NCBI GenBank assembly: GCA_016195095.1 | Contig: JACQAE010000178.1 | Span: 1-43,745, forward strand | Direction: 5' to 3' | Length of the DNA stretch: 43,745 nt | Origin: Pseudomonadota bacterium | GTDB lineage: Bacteria; Pseudomonadota; Alphaproteobacteria; Rhizobiales; Xanthobacteraceae | Shown: positions 26,238-35,253 of the stretch, in pieces | How positions within the stretch are numbered: the first letter of the stretch is position 1 | How the letters are laid out: each line of letters opens with the position of its first letter | Notes under the pieces: model-generated | Seen by the model: only the letters and a program-made list of their open reading frames with translations | Databases searched by the model: none | Told to the model about the DNA's origin: nothing | Position numbers and translations under genes: made by a program

Positions 26238-27359
26238 ATGTCCGACGACTACATATTCGCGATCGAGGAGGAGTATGTCCTGGTCGAGGCCGCTACCGGA
26301 ATCGTCAACAGCGAAAAATTCGCCACGTTTAACGACGCCGCGCGCGTGGCGATCGGCGAAAGGGTCAACGCCAACGCGCGGCAATCGCGCGTTGGGATTG
26401 CAACCGCGATGCATGCCGGCATGGCGGGCGCGCGACCGGAGCTCGCGGCGCTGCGCCAGCATGTCGCCACGATCGCAGGCCAGCACGGGCTCTTGATGCT
26501 GGCGGCGGCGACACCGGAGACCATGCGCGACGCGCCAGCTGGTAGCTGCGCCGGAATTGGGATGTCCGCGCACGATGACAATGCCAGCCGCAAGCTCCTT
26601 TGCGGTCTCAACGTGGCCGTGGAACTGCCGGACGCCGACGATCGTGTCGACATCATGTACCGCATGCTGCCCTACCTTCCGCTGTTCGTCGCGCTGACGA
26701 CGTCCGCGCCGTTCTGGCGCGTGCAAACGAGCGAGCACAAGCGCATGCGGCGCACGTCCTGCGATGAAACCATCGCAACCGGCGTGCCTGAATTATTCCG
26801 CCGGCAGGAGGATTTCGACGCCTATGTCGCGGCGCTGACGCGCGCCGGCGTGATGGCCGACTCGCGTTATGTGTCCTGGGCCCTGCGCCCCGCGCATGAC
26901 GGCTCGACCCTTGACTTGCGCGCGCCCGATTGCTGCGCGCGCATTGCCGACTCAGTCGCCATCGCCGCGCTCTACCGGTCGCTGGCGCGCCACCTCTACC
27001 GCAACCCGTGGGCCAACTGGGACATTTCGCCGGTGACGCGCGCGATCATCATCGAAAACAAATGGCGGGCGCAACGCCATGGCATGCACGCGACCTTTAT
27101 CAGCGCGCATGGCGCCGGCGTGATCGGCGCCAGCGAGATGCTTGAACAGACGCTTGATGAGGCACGCCCGCACGCCGAAGCGCTCGACTGCCTGGCCGAA
27201 ATCGAGCATTGCCGCGCCATTGCCGGCGATAGCGCCATGACAGGCGAAGCCAATTCGGTTCCGACCGCCGTCGTTGCGGAAGATGAAAGCGTGGCCGCGG
27301 AGCGCACAGATGCGCCCGCCGCCGTAACCGGCGGCCGCGCCGAAGCTGCCTTGCAATAG
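26238..27359 (+). CDS. Carboxylate-amine ligase, YbdK/GCS2 family
   Basis: A 373-residue protein. The ATG at 26238 follows GGGGTGG and starts MSDDYIFAIEEEYVLV, with the family's metal/ATP-site EEEY motif. Other GCS2 features are VDIMYRMLPYLPLFVALTTS with PFW, SRYVSWALRPA and TLDLRAPD, and NKWRAQRHGM near the C-terminal third. These enzymes join a carboxylate to an amino acid amine (weak glutamate-cysteine ligase activity is known for some members), making gamma-glutamyl-like dipeptides. The last 35 residues are Ala/Glu-rich and outside the core. It stands alone after the broken stress protein gene. Confidence 0.88.
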   Translation: MSDDYIFAIEEEYVLVEAATGIVNSEKFATFNDAARVAIGERVNANARQSRVGIATAMHAGMAGARPELAALRQHVATIAGQHGLLMLAAATPETMRDAPAGSCAGIGMSAHDDNASRKLLCGLNVAVELPDADDRVDIMYRMLPYLPLFVALTTSAPFWRVQTSEHKRMRRTSCDETIATGVPELFRRQEDFDAYVAALTRAGVMADSRYVSWALRPAHDGSTLDLRAPDCCARIADSVAIAALYRSLARHLYRNPWANWDISPVTRAIIIENKWRAQRHGMHATFISAHGAGVIGASEMLEQTLDEARPHAEALDCLAEIEHCRAIAGDSAMTGEANSVPTAVVAEDESVAAERTDAPAAVTGGRAEAALQ

Positions 27360-27432
27360 GGGTCGCAGGCGTCATTCACAGGCGTCATTCATACGTGCGG
27401 CGCCCGCGCGTCGCCGCACCGGCACCCTCGGA

Positions 27433-27708
27433 TTAGGCAGCGCGGCTGGACGGTCCGCCGGCGCCGCGCAGGATCGCCAGCCGCTCGTAATTGCGGCAGA
27501 ACGCCGGCGCTTCGCCTGCCCCGTCCGCGCATTCAAACAGCCAGTCGCGGCAAGCGTCGCCAACGTCGCAATATTGGCAAGCCCGGACCGTCGCGGCAAA
27601 GACCCCCGCCAGCGCGGGTTGGCCCGCCACTGCCGGGTCGATCGATAGCCGGTCAAACATCTCGTGCAAAGTCGCCAATTGCCGATCGCAGTTCCGATAG
27701 AGGTTCAT
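27433..27708 (-). CDS. Small cysteine-containing DUF6455-type protein
   Basis: A 91-residue protein with the pattern CQYCDVGDACRDWL...FCRNYERL (cysteines at 44, 47, 53, 60 and 70). Small alphaproteobacterial proteins with this C-x2-C-x5-C and FCxN spacing are grouped as DUF6455; their function is unknown. The cysteine spacing suggests metal binding. It lies downstream of the TetR gene on the same strand, 119 bases away. Confidence 0.7.
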   Translation of the reverse strand: MNLYRNCDRQLATLHEMFDRLSIDPAVAGQPALAGVFAATVRACQYCDVGDACRDWLFECADGAGEAPAFCRNYERLAILRGAGGPSSRAA

Positions 27709-27827
27709 ACGGCGCCTCCATGCTTTCCATGCAAATGACCATCGTCACGCGATGATCGCGGCGGCGCCCGGCACGGGCATTGATATGGCGCAAACCCACC
27801 GCCGCGCCCCGGTGGTGGCGCGGGCGC

Positions 27828-28499
27828 TCAGGCCGCGTCGATGTCCCCAGGCCAATCGGTTTGCACCACCAGGCCACGGGCGCGTGCGTCAACGACGCCG
27901 AGCGCACGCAACGCAAGGAGCGTGAACATGTACACCACCTCCCGCGGCCGCTCCGCCGCGGCGCGTGCGGACGGGCTCGTTGGCCCGACAAGGCCGCCGA
28001 GGAGCGCGCCGACGATGGCCGCGGCGGCGAACGCGGCGTCCTGCTCCGGCAGGTGCCCGGCGGCGACGGCGGCGCGAACGCGCGTTTCGAATTCCGCACA
28101 TAGCGCCCGCCGGCTGGATATTTGCAGGGCGTCAATTTCGGCATCCACGGGTTCTGCGAGCAGCGCCCAGGTCAGCCGCCGCGCGCGTAGCGCGCGCGCC
28201 CCGACCGTCGCAAGCGTGGCCGTGAGTGCCGATAATGGGCCTGGCGCCGCCTGCCCGGCGCGGCGCGCGGCGGCGATCTCGACCTCGGTCATGGCACCGA
28301 TCAGTGCGCTGACAAGGTCGTTCTTGGCGCGGAAATAGCGATAGACGGTGCCGGCGGCGACGCCGGCGCGCGCGGCGACGGGGACGATCTGCACGCCGGC
28401 CATGCCCTCCTCGGCCGCGATCGAGCGCGCCGCATTGAGGATGGCGGCGCGCCGCGCGGCGAGACGCTTGAGCACGCCCTCGGTGCGCCGGTAGGCCAT
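27828..28499 (-). CDS. TetR-family transcriptional regulator
   Basis: A 223-residue regulator. The ATG at 28499 gives the expected short lead into the DNA-binding domain; an earlier in-frame start (28556) is less likely. The helix-turn-helix is AARAGVAAGTVYRYFRAKND (about residues 41-60), preceded by RRAAILNAARSIAAEEGMAG. The C-terminal ligand domain contains SRRALCAEFETRVRAAVAAG and a helix LLGGLVGPTSP. It probably represses itself and perhaps the ThDP enzyme gene 114 bases upstream; no operator was identified. The ligand is unknown. Confidence 0.9.
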   Translation of the reverse strand: MAYRRTEGVLKRLAARRAAILNAARSIAAEEGMAGVQIVPVAARAGVAAGTVYRYFRAKNDLVSALIGAMTEVEIAAARRAGQAAPGPLSALTATLATVGARALRARRLTWALLAEPVDAEIDALQISSRRALCAEFETRVRAAVAAGHLPEQDAAFAAAAIVGALLGGLVGPTSPSARAAAERPREVVYMFTLLALRALGVVDARARGLVVQTDWPGDIDAA

Positions 28500-28613
28500 T
28501 GGCGAATCAACCCCGTTACGGGCAAAAAGCGAATCATGATTCAACTTGACGTACAAGCGAATGCGGCGAGCGGCGCCGGCGCCCGCCCAAGGCCTTCGCG
28601 CGAGGACCGACCG

Positions 28614-30314
28614 TCAGCCGGGTTTGGCGGCCAATCCCTTGGCGTCAAGCGCCTTGGCGCGGATGGCGTCGAGCGTCAGCGATGGCGTGATCGCGTTGGT
28701 GTCGATGCGCAGGTGAATAATAGCCGGCAGCCGCGACGCCACCGCGGCCCGGTAGGCGGCGGCGAATTCCGCGGACTGCGCGACGCCAACGCCAAACCCG
28801 CCATACGCCTTTGCCAAAGCGACAAAATCCGGGTTGCGCAACTGCGTCGCCGACACCCGGCCGGGATATTCGCGCTCCTGGTGCATGCGGATGGTGCCAT
28901 AGCTGCCATTGTCGGCGATGACGGTCACGAATGGCAGTTCGTATTGCACGGCAGTCGCCAATTCCTGGCCGTTCATGAGAAAGTCGCCGTCGCCTGCGAT
29001 GCAGACCACCTCCCGCGCTGGGAAAATCCGTTTCATCGCAACCGCGGCCGGAACGCCATAGCCCATGGAGCCCGATGTCGGCGCGATGTGCTGGGCGAAA
29101 CGGCGGAAGCGGAAGAATCGGTGTATCCAGCCGGCAAAATTTCCCGCGCAGTTGCAGATGATCGCGTCGTCGGGAAGGTTTTCACGCAGCCATATCATGA
29201 CCTCGCCGAGATTGACGCCGCCCGGCTGCGCCGTCGCGCTCTGCGTCCATGCAAGATAATCGGCATGGGTCATCGCTGTATCCTCGCGCCAGGGCAGCGC
29301 CGGCGGCGGCGGCAAGGCCGCGAGCGATGCCGCGAACGCGGTCGGGGACGCGTGGATAGCAAGATGCGGCCGGTAGACGCGACCGAGTTCCTCGGCGCCT
29401 GGATGGACGTGCACCAGCCGGGTCTGCGGGGCAGGAATATCGAACAGCGAATAGCTCTGTGAGGGCAATTCACCAAGCCGACCTCCGACGAGGAGGACGA
29501 GATCGGCATCCTTGACGCGCGCCAGCAGTTTGGGGTTGGGACCGATGCCGAGATCGCCCGCGTAGCACGGGTGCAGTGCGTCAAACAGCGACCCGCGCCG
29601 GAACGTGGTCGCCACCGGCAACGCAAACCGCTGCGCGAATTGAGCAAATTCCGTACAACCCGCCTGCGACCAGCGGCTGCCGCCGATAAGCGCGATGGGC
29701 CGCCTCGCCTGCGCCAGCAGCGCATGCAGGGCGGCAAGCTCGCGCGCGCCCGGCCACGTCTCCACCGGCTCGCAGGGCGGCGCGTCGCCGATGGCGAGAC
29801 GCTGCGTGAGCATGTCCTCGGGCAGCGCGATTACCACTGGGCCTGGCCGCCCGCTCGTCGCCACGTAAAACGCGCGCGACACCAGTTCCGGCACCCGCGC
29901 CGGGTCGTCGATCTCGGTCACCCACTTGGCCATCGAGCCGAACACGGCGCGGTAGTCGAGTTCCTGGAACGCCTCGCGTCCGCGCATGTCGCGCGCCACC
30001 TGGCCCACAAACACGATGAGCGGCGTCGAATCCTGGTGCGCGATATGGATGCCGGCGGACGCATTGGTCGCGCCCGGCCCGCGCGTGACGAAACAAATTC
30101 CCGCGCGGCCCGTCGCCTTGCCGACCGCCTCCGCCATCATGGCGGCGCCGCCTTCCTGCCGGCACACCGTCACCGACAGGTCGCGGTCATGGAAGGCGTC
30201 AAGCACGGCGAGGTAGCTTTCGCCGGGAACGCAGAAGACATGGCACACACCGTTGACGATCAACTGATCGACCAGCACTTCGGCTGCACTGCGCTGATTA
30301 TGCGTGGCGCGCAT
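28614..30314 (-). CDS. Thiamine-diphosphate-dependent enzyme, acetolactate synthase-like
   Basis: A 566-residue enzyme with GGGAG before the ATG at 30314. All three ThDP-enzyme domains are present: an N-terminal PYR domain (VCHVFCVPGESYLAVLDAF; catalytic Glu54 in CRQEGGAAMMAEA), a central domain (about 190-320, ARRPIALIGGS) and a C-terminal PP domain with the cofactor motif GDGDFLMNGQELATAV ... ADNGSYG. It resembles acetolactate synthase large subunits, but there is no small-subunit gene, and the residues around GDG suit several 2-oxo-acid decarboxylases or carboligases. It is divergent from an alpha-hydroxy-acid oxidase, which would produce a 2-oxo acid. A hydroxy acid to 2-oxo acid to aldehyde route, as in mandelate breakdown, is a reasonable inference. 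Confidence 0.85.
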   Translation of the reverse strand: MRATHNQRSAAEVLVDQLIVNGVCHVFCVPGESYLAVLDAFHDRDLSVTVCRQEGGAAMMAEAVGKATGRAGICFVTRGPGATNASAGIHIAHQDSTPLIVFVGQVARDMRGREAFQELDYRAVFGSMAKWVTEIDDPARVPELVSRAFYVATSGRPGPVVIALPEDMLTQRLAIGDAPPCEPVETWPGARELAALHALLAQARRPIALIGGSRWSQAGCTEFAQFAQRFALPVATTFRRGSLFDALHPCYAGDLGIGPNPKLLARVKDADLVLLVGGRLGELPSQSYSLFDIPAPQTRLVHVHPGAEELGRVYRPHLAIHASPTAFAASLAALPPPPALPWREDTAMTHADYLAWTQSATAQPGGVNLGEVMIWLRENLPDDAIICNCAGNFAGWIHRFFRFRRFAQHIAPTSGSMGYGVPAAVAMKRIFPAREVVCIAGDGDFLMNGQELATAVQYELPFVTVIADNGSYGTIRMHQEREYPGRVSATQLRNPDFVALAKAYGGFGVGVAQSAEFAAAYRAAVASRLPAIIHLRIDTNAITPSLTLDAIRAKALDAKGLAAKPG

Positions 30315-30558
30315 GCGGCGCTCCCAATGTGTCATCGGCGACGCGGACAGGCCCGCGCCGCAGCTTTGTAAACATTTTTCCAGCGTTGGCGACACCGGCA
30401 CGCCGCCCAAATCGCAAAATTTCGCACGCGCCGCCTGCCCTTGCCCCGACACCATTGTTTGACCGCGCGGACCCGCCAGGAGGACGTGACGAGGTTCCAG
30501 CCGTCACGGCATTCATGCTATCCAGTGCCGACGTCAAAAAGGGGCGCCGGGGGAAGCC

Positions 30559-31698
30559 ATGCGCAATGTCACCTGTATCGAGGACCTGCGCACCATCGCC
30601 AAGCGCCGCGTGCCGAAGGCTTTCTTCGACTACACCGACGCCGGCTCCTACGCCCAGGACACGCTACGCGCCAACCGCGCCGACCTCGAACGCATCAAGC
30701 TGCGCCAGCGCATCCTCGTCGATGTCTCGCAGCGAAGCACGGCGACGACGATATTGGGCGAAAAGGCGGCCATGCCGATCATGCTTGCCCCGATCGGGCT
30801 GTGCGGCATGCAGCATGGCGACGGCGAGATCCTCTCCTGCCGCGCTGCGCAGCAGGCCGGGGTCCCGTTCACGTTGAGCACCATGTCGGTGTGCTCGATC
30901 GAGGACGTGGCGGAGGCGGTCGAGCACCCGTTCTGGTTTCAGCTCTACGTCATGCGCGACCGCGGCTTTGTGCGCGCGCTTATCGAGCGCGCCGCCGCCG
31001 CGAAATGCGGCGCGCTGGTATTGACGCTCGACCTGCAAGTGCTCGGCCAGCGCCATTGCGACATCAAGAACGGCCTCACCGTGCCGCCGCAAATCCGGCT
31101 GCGCAACATCGTGGACATCGCGACCAAGCCATCCTGGGCGCTCAGCATCCTGCGCGCCAAGCGCCGCACCTTCGGCAACCTCGCCGGACACGTCAAGGGA
31201 ATGGAAAACGTCAATTCGCTCGCGCAATGGACGGCGAACCAGTTCGATCCGGCGCTCAGCTGGCAGGACGTCGATTGGGTGCGCGGCCTGTGGCCGGGCA
31301 AGCTGGTCCTCAAAGGCATCATGGATGTCGACGACGCGCGCCTGGCGGCCAAGGCCGGCGCCGACGCGTTGGTCGTGTCCAATCATGGCGGCCGCCAGCT
31401 CGACGGCGCGCCGTCATCGATATCGGCGCTGGCGCGCATCGCGGATGCCGTCGGCACGCAAACCGAGGTGCATTTTGACGGCGGCATACGCTCGGGGCAG
31501 GACCTCTTGCGCGCGCTCGCGCTTGGCGCGCGCGCGTGCATGGTCGGGCGTTCTTATATCTATGGTCTTGGCGCCGGCGGGCAGGCGGGCGTCGCCAAGG
31601 CACTCTCTATCCTGCGCGCGGAACTCGACGTGAGCATGGCGTTGACCGGCGTCAAGAGCGTCGCCGAAATCAATCGCGACATCCTGATGCCCGCATGA
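30559..31698 (+). CDS. FMN-dependent alpha-hydroxy-acid oxidase/dehydrogenase, LldD-like
   Basis: A 379-residue protein with GGGGAAG before the ATG at 30559. It has the family's TIM-barrel landmarks: FFDYTDAGSYAQDT with the active-site Tyr, APIGLCGMQHGDGE, ALVLTLDLQVLGQRHCDIKN and the catalytic His/Arg in VVSNHGGRQLDG, then HFDGGIRSGQDLLRALALGA. It oxidises an (S)-2-hydroxy acid such as lactate, glycolate or mandelate to the 2-oxo acid with FMN. It is divergently arranged with the ThDP enzyme (244-base shared upstream region), so the pair may act in one pathway under the nearby TetR regulator. Confidence 0.9.
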   Translation: MRNVTCIEDLRTIAKRRVPKAFFDYTDAGSYAQDTLRANRADLERIKLRQRILVDVSQRSTATTILGEKAAMPIMLAPIGLCGMQHGDGEILSCRAAQQAGVPFTLSTMSVCSIEDVAEAVEHPFWFQLYVMRDRGFVRALIERAAAAKCGALVLTLDLQVLGQRHCDIKNGLTVPPQIRLRNIVDIATKPSWALSILRAKRRTFGNLAGHVKGMENVNSLAQWTANQFDPALSWQDVDWVRGLWPGKLVLKGIMDVDDARLAAKAGADALVVSNHGGRQLDGAPSSISALARIADAVGTQTEVHFDGGIRSGQDLLRALALGARACMVGRSYIYGLGAGGQAGVAKALSILRAELDVSMALTGVKSVAEINRDILMPA

Positions 31699-31795
31699 CA
31701 ATTCTCGCCGCAACGCCGTCATGCGTCCGCGCGCAGATTCCGCGACTGCCGCAATTGCGCTGCGTTATCGCCACGCGAACGCGATAGCAGGCGCC

Positions 31796-32155
31796 ATGCG
31801 CGTGCACCCACGATTCGCACTCGGCCTAGCGCTGGCGGCAAGCGCTTGCGCGGGAGAATTCGGAGCAGGCTCGCTGCTCGTCGCGCCCGGCAAATACGCC
31901 TATTACAAGTGCCCCGATATCGCGGTGGCGACTGCGTCGTGGACGGTGCGCGAGAAGGAAATGGCCGACGCCGACCAGAAGGCAAAGCGAAGCGCCGGCG
32001 GCAGCGCGATCGGCGCTTTGGTCTATGGACCCGAAATCGCCACGGCGCGCGAGGAACTGCGGCAACTGCGCGAAGCCACCGCAGCTAAGAACTGCGCGAC
32101 GCCAACAGCGCGGCCAATTTCCGTCGTGCCCGCCGCCCGTCCGCCGCAGCGCTAG
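31796..32155 (+). CDS. Small lipoprotein of unknown function
   Basis: A 119-residue protein. The ATG at 31796 opens a lipoprotein signal with lipobox ASAC (Cys18 of RFALGLALAASAC); an earlier frame start at 31721 would spoil this signal. The mature part has KYAYYKCPDI, then a helical stretch with TVREKEMADADQKAKRSAGG and PEIATAREELRQLREATAAKNC, likely a short coiled coil. Such proteins are frequent in Hyphomicrobiales, but no function is known. A perfect 32-base palindrome begins 2 bases past the stop and could end transcription. Confidence 0.7.
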   Translation: MRVHPRFALGLALAASACAGEFGAGSLLVAPGKYAYYKCPDIAVATASWTVREKEMADADQKAKRSAGGSAIGALVYGPEIATAREELRQLREATAAKNCATPTARPISVVPAARPPQR

Positions 32156-32156
32156 T

Positions 32157-32320
32157 GCGCTTGCCGATTCAATTGAATCGGCAAGCGCTCAATTTTCTTT
32201 GCCTTTGTCGCATTTTCTGCGGCGAACCGGTTTCCACTTCGCCGGAAAATGCTCCATGTTCTTTGCCTTTGTCACATTTTCTGCGGCCATCCGGTTCCCA
32301 CTTCGCCATAAAATACTCTA
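32157..32320 (-). repeat. Dispersed palindromic repeat, copy 3, with a duplicated first module
   Basis: In reverse orientation to copy 1. A perfect 32-base palindrome (32157-32188, arms GCGCTTGCCGATTC and GAATCGGCAAGCGC) is followed by two versions of the GAACCGGTTCC-type module (about 32210-32256 and 32275-32317). It fills the space between the lipoprotein stop and the metW stop and could act as a two-way transcription end. Confidence 0.85.
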
Positions 32321-32977
32321 ACGATCGCGGCTGAGCAGGAATACCGCCTGCTCGCCAAACAGGTTCCAGAACCACCATGGTGCGTTGAGCCGCAATGGCT
32401 TGCCCCAGGCATTGAGCGCCACCGCCCGCTCCATGCGCACGCCGATCATGTTGCACAACATGCGGAAGTCCTTGATCGTGCAGAAATGAATATTGGGCGT
32501 GTCGTACCAGGATTCGGGCAAATTATCGGTGCGCGGCATTTGACCCGTGAAACTCAGCGCGAGGCGGATGCGCCAGTGGCCGAAATTGGGAAACGAGACG
32601 ATTGCATGCCGGCCGATGCGCAGCATGTGCTCGAGAACGACGCGCGGATGGCGCGTCGCCTGCAACGTCTGCGATAGAATGACAAAGTCGAACGCGTCGT
32701 CTGGGTAGGCAGCCATGTCGGTGTCGGCGTCGCCCTGGATGACAGCCAATCCCTTGGCGACACTGTCATTGACGCCCTCGCGCGAGAGCTCGATGCCGCG
32801 CCCATCAACGCCGCGCGTCTCCAAGAGCTTGAGCAGTTCGCCATCGCCGCAGCCGACGTCGAGCACGCGCGAACCCGGCTCCACCATCGCCGCCACGACA
32901 AGATGGTCGACGCGCGATCCGCCCGGCGTGCGCGCCGAACCGGCCATGGTCGGGTCCAGCGTCCGGCGCATCAGCAT
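32318..32977 (-). CDS. metW: Methionine biosynthesis protein MetW
   Basis: A 219-residue methyltransferase-fold protein. Its ATG at 32977 is 2 bases after the metX stop, so translation is coupled. The SAM-binding motif VLDVGCGDGELLKLL (about residues 38-52), AYPDDAFDFVILSQTLQATR and the typical MetW C-terminal stretch SFPNFGHWRIRLAL, then ESWYDTPNIHFCTIKDF are clear. MetW supports homoserine acylation together with MetX in the cytoplasm; its own reaction is not settled. The last bases of the gene touch the palindromic repeat. Confidence 0.93.
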   Translation of the reverse strand: MLMRRTLDPTMAGSARTPGGSRVDHLVVAAMVEPGSRVLDVGCGDGELLKLLETRGVDGRGIELSREGVNDSVAKGLAVIQGDADTDMAAYPDDAFDFVILSQTLQATRHPRVVLEHMLRIGRHAIVSFPNFGHWRIRLALSFTGQMPRTDNLPESWYDTPNIHFCTIKDFRMLCNMIGVRMERAVALNAWGKPLRLNAPWWFWNLFGEQAVFLLSRDR

Positions 32978-32979
32978 GG

Positions 32980-34176
32980 CTAGCTCCGCAGCGGTCCGAG
33001 ACCGCGCGCTTTGGCGGCGGAGTCGAGGAATCCGCGCACAATTGCAATCAGCTCGGGCTCCTCCAGTAGGAACGCGTCGTGTCCCTTGTCGGTCACGATT
33101 TCAGCGAAAGATACGCGCGCTCCGCCGGCATTGAGCGCATGCACGATCGCGCGTGAATCAGACGTCGGGAAAAGCCAATCCGACGTAAACGAAACCACGC
33201 AGAAACGCGCCGGCGTGCCCTTGAACGCGTTGGCCAAGACGCCGCCATAATCCGCCGCAAGATCGAAATAGTCCATCGCGCGCGTCAGGTAGAGGTAGCT
33301 GTTGGCGTCGAAGCGTTCGACGAACGAGATACCCTGATGGCGCAAATAACTTTCCACCTCGAAATCGGCGTCGAAGGAAAATGTCGGATTGTCGCGATCC
33401 TGGAATTTGCGCCCAAATTTTCGGTGCAGCGCGGCGTCGGACAGGTAGGTGATATGCGCGCCCATGCGCGCGACGGCCAATCCGCGCCGTGGCGTCGTCC
33501 CCTCGATCAGGTAGCGCCCCTGGCGCCATTCCGGGTCGGCCATCACCGCCTGGCGCCCGACCTCGTGGAAGGCAATGTTCTGCGCCGAATGGCGCGTCGC
33601 GCAGGCGATCGGCAAGGCCGCAAAGACGCGCTCGGGATAGCTCGCCGCCCATTGCAGCACCTGCATGCCGCCCATCGAGCCGCCGGCGACGGCGAACAGC
33701 GAATCGATGCCGAGGTAGTCGAGCAGCTTCGCTTGCGCGCGCACGATGTCGCGAATGGTTACGACGGGAAATTCGAGCCCCCAGGGCCGGTCGGTCGCGG
33801 GATTGATCGACGCCGGCCCGGTCGTGCCCATGCAGGCGCCCACGACATTCGCACAGATGACGAAATAGCGTCCGGTATCGATGGGACGGCCCGGCCCCAC
33901 CATCGTCTCCCACCAACCGGACTTGCCGGTGACCGGATGCCGGTTGGCGACATGCTGGTCGCCGGTGAGCGCATGGCAGATCAGCACGGCATTCGAGCGC
34001 TCGGCGTTGAGCGTGCCGTATGTCTGGTAGGCGATTTGGAACGGGACCAGGTTGACGTTGGCGTCCAGTTTGAGCGGATCGCTCACATCGAAGCGCACGC
34101 AATGCGAACGCGGATGCTCCGCCTCGCGAACACGGTCGCTGATCGCCTCGTCGATTGTCAAACCCGTATCGGCCAT
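32980..34176 (-). CDS. metX: Homoserine O-acyltransferase MetX
   Basis: A 398-residue alpha/beta-hydrolase that acylates homoserine, the first committed step of methionine synthesis. Motifs are [20 protein letters not shown], the nucleophile elbow [16 protein letters not shown] with its Ser, [13 protein letters not shown] with the Asp and [11 protein letters not shown] with the His. It starts at the ATG at 34176 ([11 protein letters not shown]). A strong promoter lies at 34246-34273. MetX members use acetyl- or succinyl-CoA; the choice cannot be told safely from sequence alone. Confidence 0.93.
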   Translation of the reverse strand: MADTGLTIDEAISDRVREAEHPRSHCVRFDVSDPLKLDANVNLVPFQIAYQTYGTLNAERSNAVLICHALTGDQHVANRHPVTGKSGWWETMVGPGRPIDTGRYFVICANVVGACMGTTGPASINPATDRPWGLEFPVVTIRDIVRAQAKLLDYLGIDSLFAVAGGSMGGMQVLQWAASYPERVFAALPIACATRHSAQNIAFHEVGRQAVMADPEWRQGRYLIEGTTPRRGLAVARMGAHITYLSDAALHRKFGRKFQDRDNPTFSFDADFEVESYLRHQGISFVERFDANSYLYLTRAMDYFDLAADYGGVLANAFKGTPARFCVVSFTSDWLFPTSDSRAIVHALNAGGARVSFAEIVTDKGHDAFLLEEPELIAIVRGFLDSAAKARGLGPLRS

Positions 34177-34245
34177 CGCTGCGCCTTGCGCCCTCGCGGC
34201 TGAAATCGTGGATCGACGCCAGACTAGCAGACATCGGGTGTGGCG

Positions 34246-34273
34246 TAGATAGGCGGCGACGCCGCGGTGTCAA
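34246..34273 (-). promoter_or_regulatory. Housekeeping-type promoter of metX-metW
   Basis: On the minus strand a perfect TTGACA (34273-34268) is followed after 16 bases by TATCTA (34251-34246). The predicted start gives a leader of about 60 bases to the metX ATG. The divergent chorismate mutase gene begins about 95 bases to the other side. Confidence 0.7.
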
Positions 34274-34367
34274 TGTTTTCTTTGCTTTCGGCCCACGCCC
34301 CACCTAACAATGGGCCTCCGCGAAGCGCGGGCATACGACTTCGCACCGCGAACAAACGACGTGCAGC

Positions 34368-35234
34368 ATGGTTAATCCGAGCCCCGCCAACGAGCCATCG
34401 CTCACCGACCTGCGCGCCGAGATCGACCGCATCGACGCGGCCATGCACGCGCTTTTGATCGAGCGCGGGGACATTATCGACCGACTTATCGGCATCAAGC
34501 GCACCAGCGAGAGCGGCTCGGCCTTTCGTCCCGCGCGCGAGGCCGACATGATGCGCCGCCTGGTCGAGCGCCATCGCGGCATCCTGCCGCTGGACACCGC
34601 CGAAAGCATCTGGCGGGTCATTATCGCCACGTTCACCTATGTGCAGGCCCCATTCGCCGTTCACGCGGATTTTTCCATCGGCGAGGCCGCGATGCGCGAT
34701 TGCGCGCGCTTTCATTTCGGCTTCACCGTGCCGCTTAACGCCCATATCGGCGCCGCCGGCGTGGTCGCGGCGGTGGCGGCTTCGCGCGGCGATCTCGGCC
34801 TCGTTCCGGCGACGGCGACCCGCGTCGCCTGGTGGTCGGCGCTAGAGGGCGAGGCAACGCCGAAGATCATCGCGCGGCTGCCCTTTGTCGAGCGCGCGGA
34901 CCATCCGGCCGGGCTGCCGGTTTTCGCCATCGCGCGCCCGCATGCCGATGCCGTGGTCGCCGATGTCGCCATGTGGAGCCTCAAGGTCTCGGGCTGGAGC
35001 GCCGCTGCGGCGCGCGCCACCGCGGCGGCGGCCGAATTGATCGCGGTGCCGGAGGGCGCCTTCGACGCCGCCGCGCTCCTGGTGTCGCTACCCGACGGAC
35101 GTGCAATTGGCGAAATCCTTGCCGTTCTTACCCGCGCCGGCGCCACGGTGCGCGTGCAGGCCCTCGTCGGCGGCCACGCGACACGCTATACGGTCGCCGA
35201 ACACAAGGCGCAGCCGGTCTCGGCGGCGCGCTGA
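34368..35234 (+). CDS. Chorismate mutase with a long C-terminal extension
   Basis: A 288-residue protein. Residues 10-95 form an AroQ-type chorismate mutase: [20 protein letters not shown] with [30 protein letters not shown] and [10 protein letters not shown]. It converts chorismate to prephenate. The remaining 190 residues have a weak likeness to the periplasmic-binding fold of prephenate dehydratase ([29 protein letters not shown]) but lack its TRF motif, so this part may bind a ligand without dehydrating prephenate. It is followed 19 bases later by hisC and then tyrC, an aromatic amino acid operon. Confidence 0.82.
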   Translation: MVNPSPANEPSLTDLRAEIDRIDAAMHALLIERGDIIDRLIGIKRTSESGSAFRPAREADMMRRLVERHRGILPLDTAESIWRVIIATFTYVQAPFAVHADFSIGEAAMRDCARFHFGFTVPLNAHIGAAGVVAAVAASRGDLGLVPATATRVAWWSALEGEATPKIIARLPFVERADHPAGLPVFAIARPHADAVVADVAMWSLKVSGWSAAAARATAAAAELIAVPEGAFDAAALLVSLPDGRAIGEILAVLTRAGATVRVQALVGGHATRYTVAEHKAQPVSAAR

Positions 35235-35253
35235 CGACCAATTGGAGCGAACG

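Noticed and set aside
28536-29462. 308-residue plus-strand frame
   Set aside because: It is the antisense of the ThDP enzyme gene, with no motif or ribosome site.
34177-34245. Possible SAM riboswitch in the metX leader, common upstream of metX in alphaproteobacteria
   Set aside because: The predicted leader is only about 60 bases and shows neither the SAM-II core nor another recognisable SAM-binding fold.
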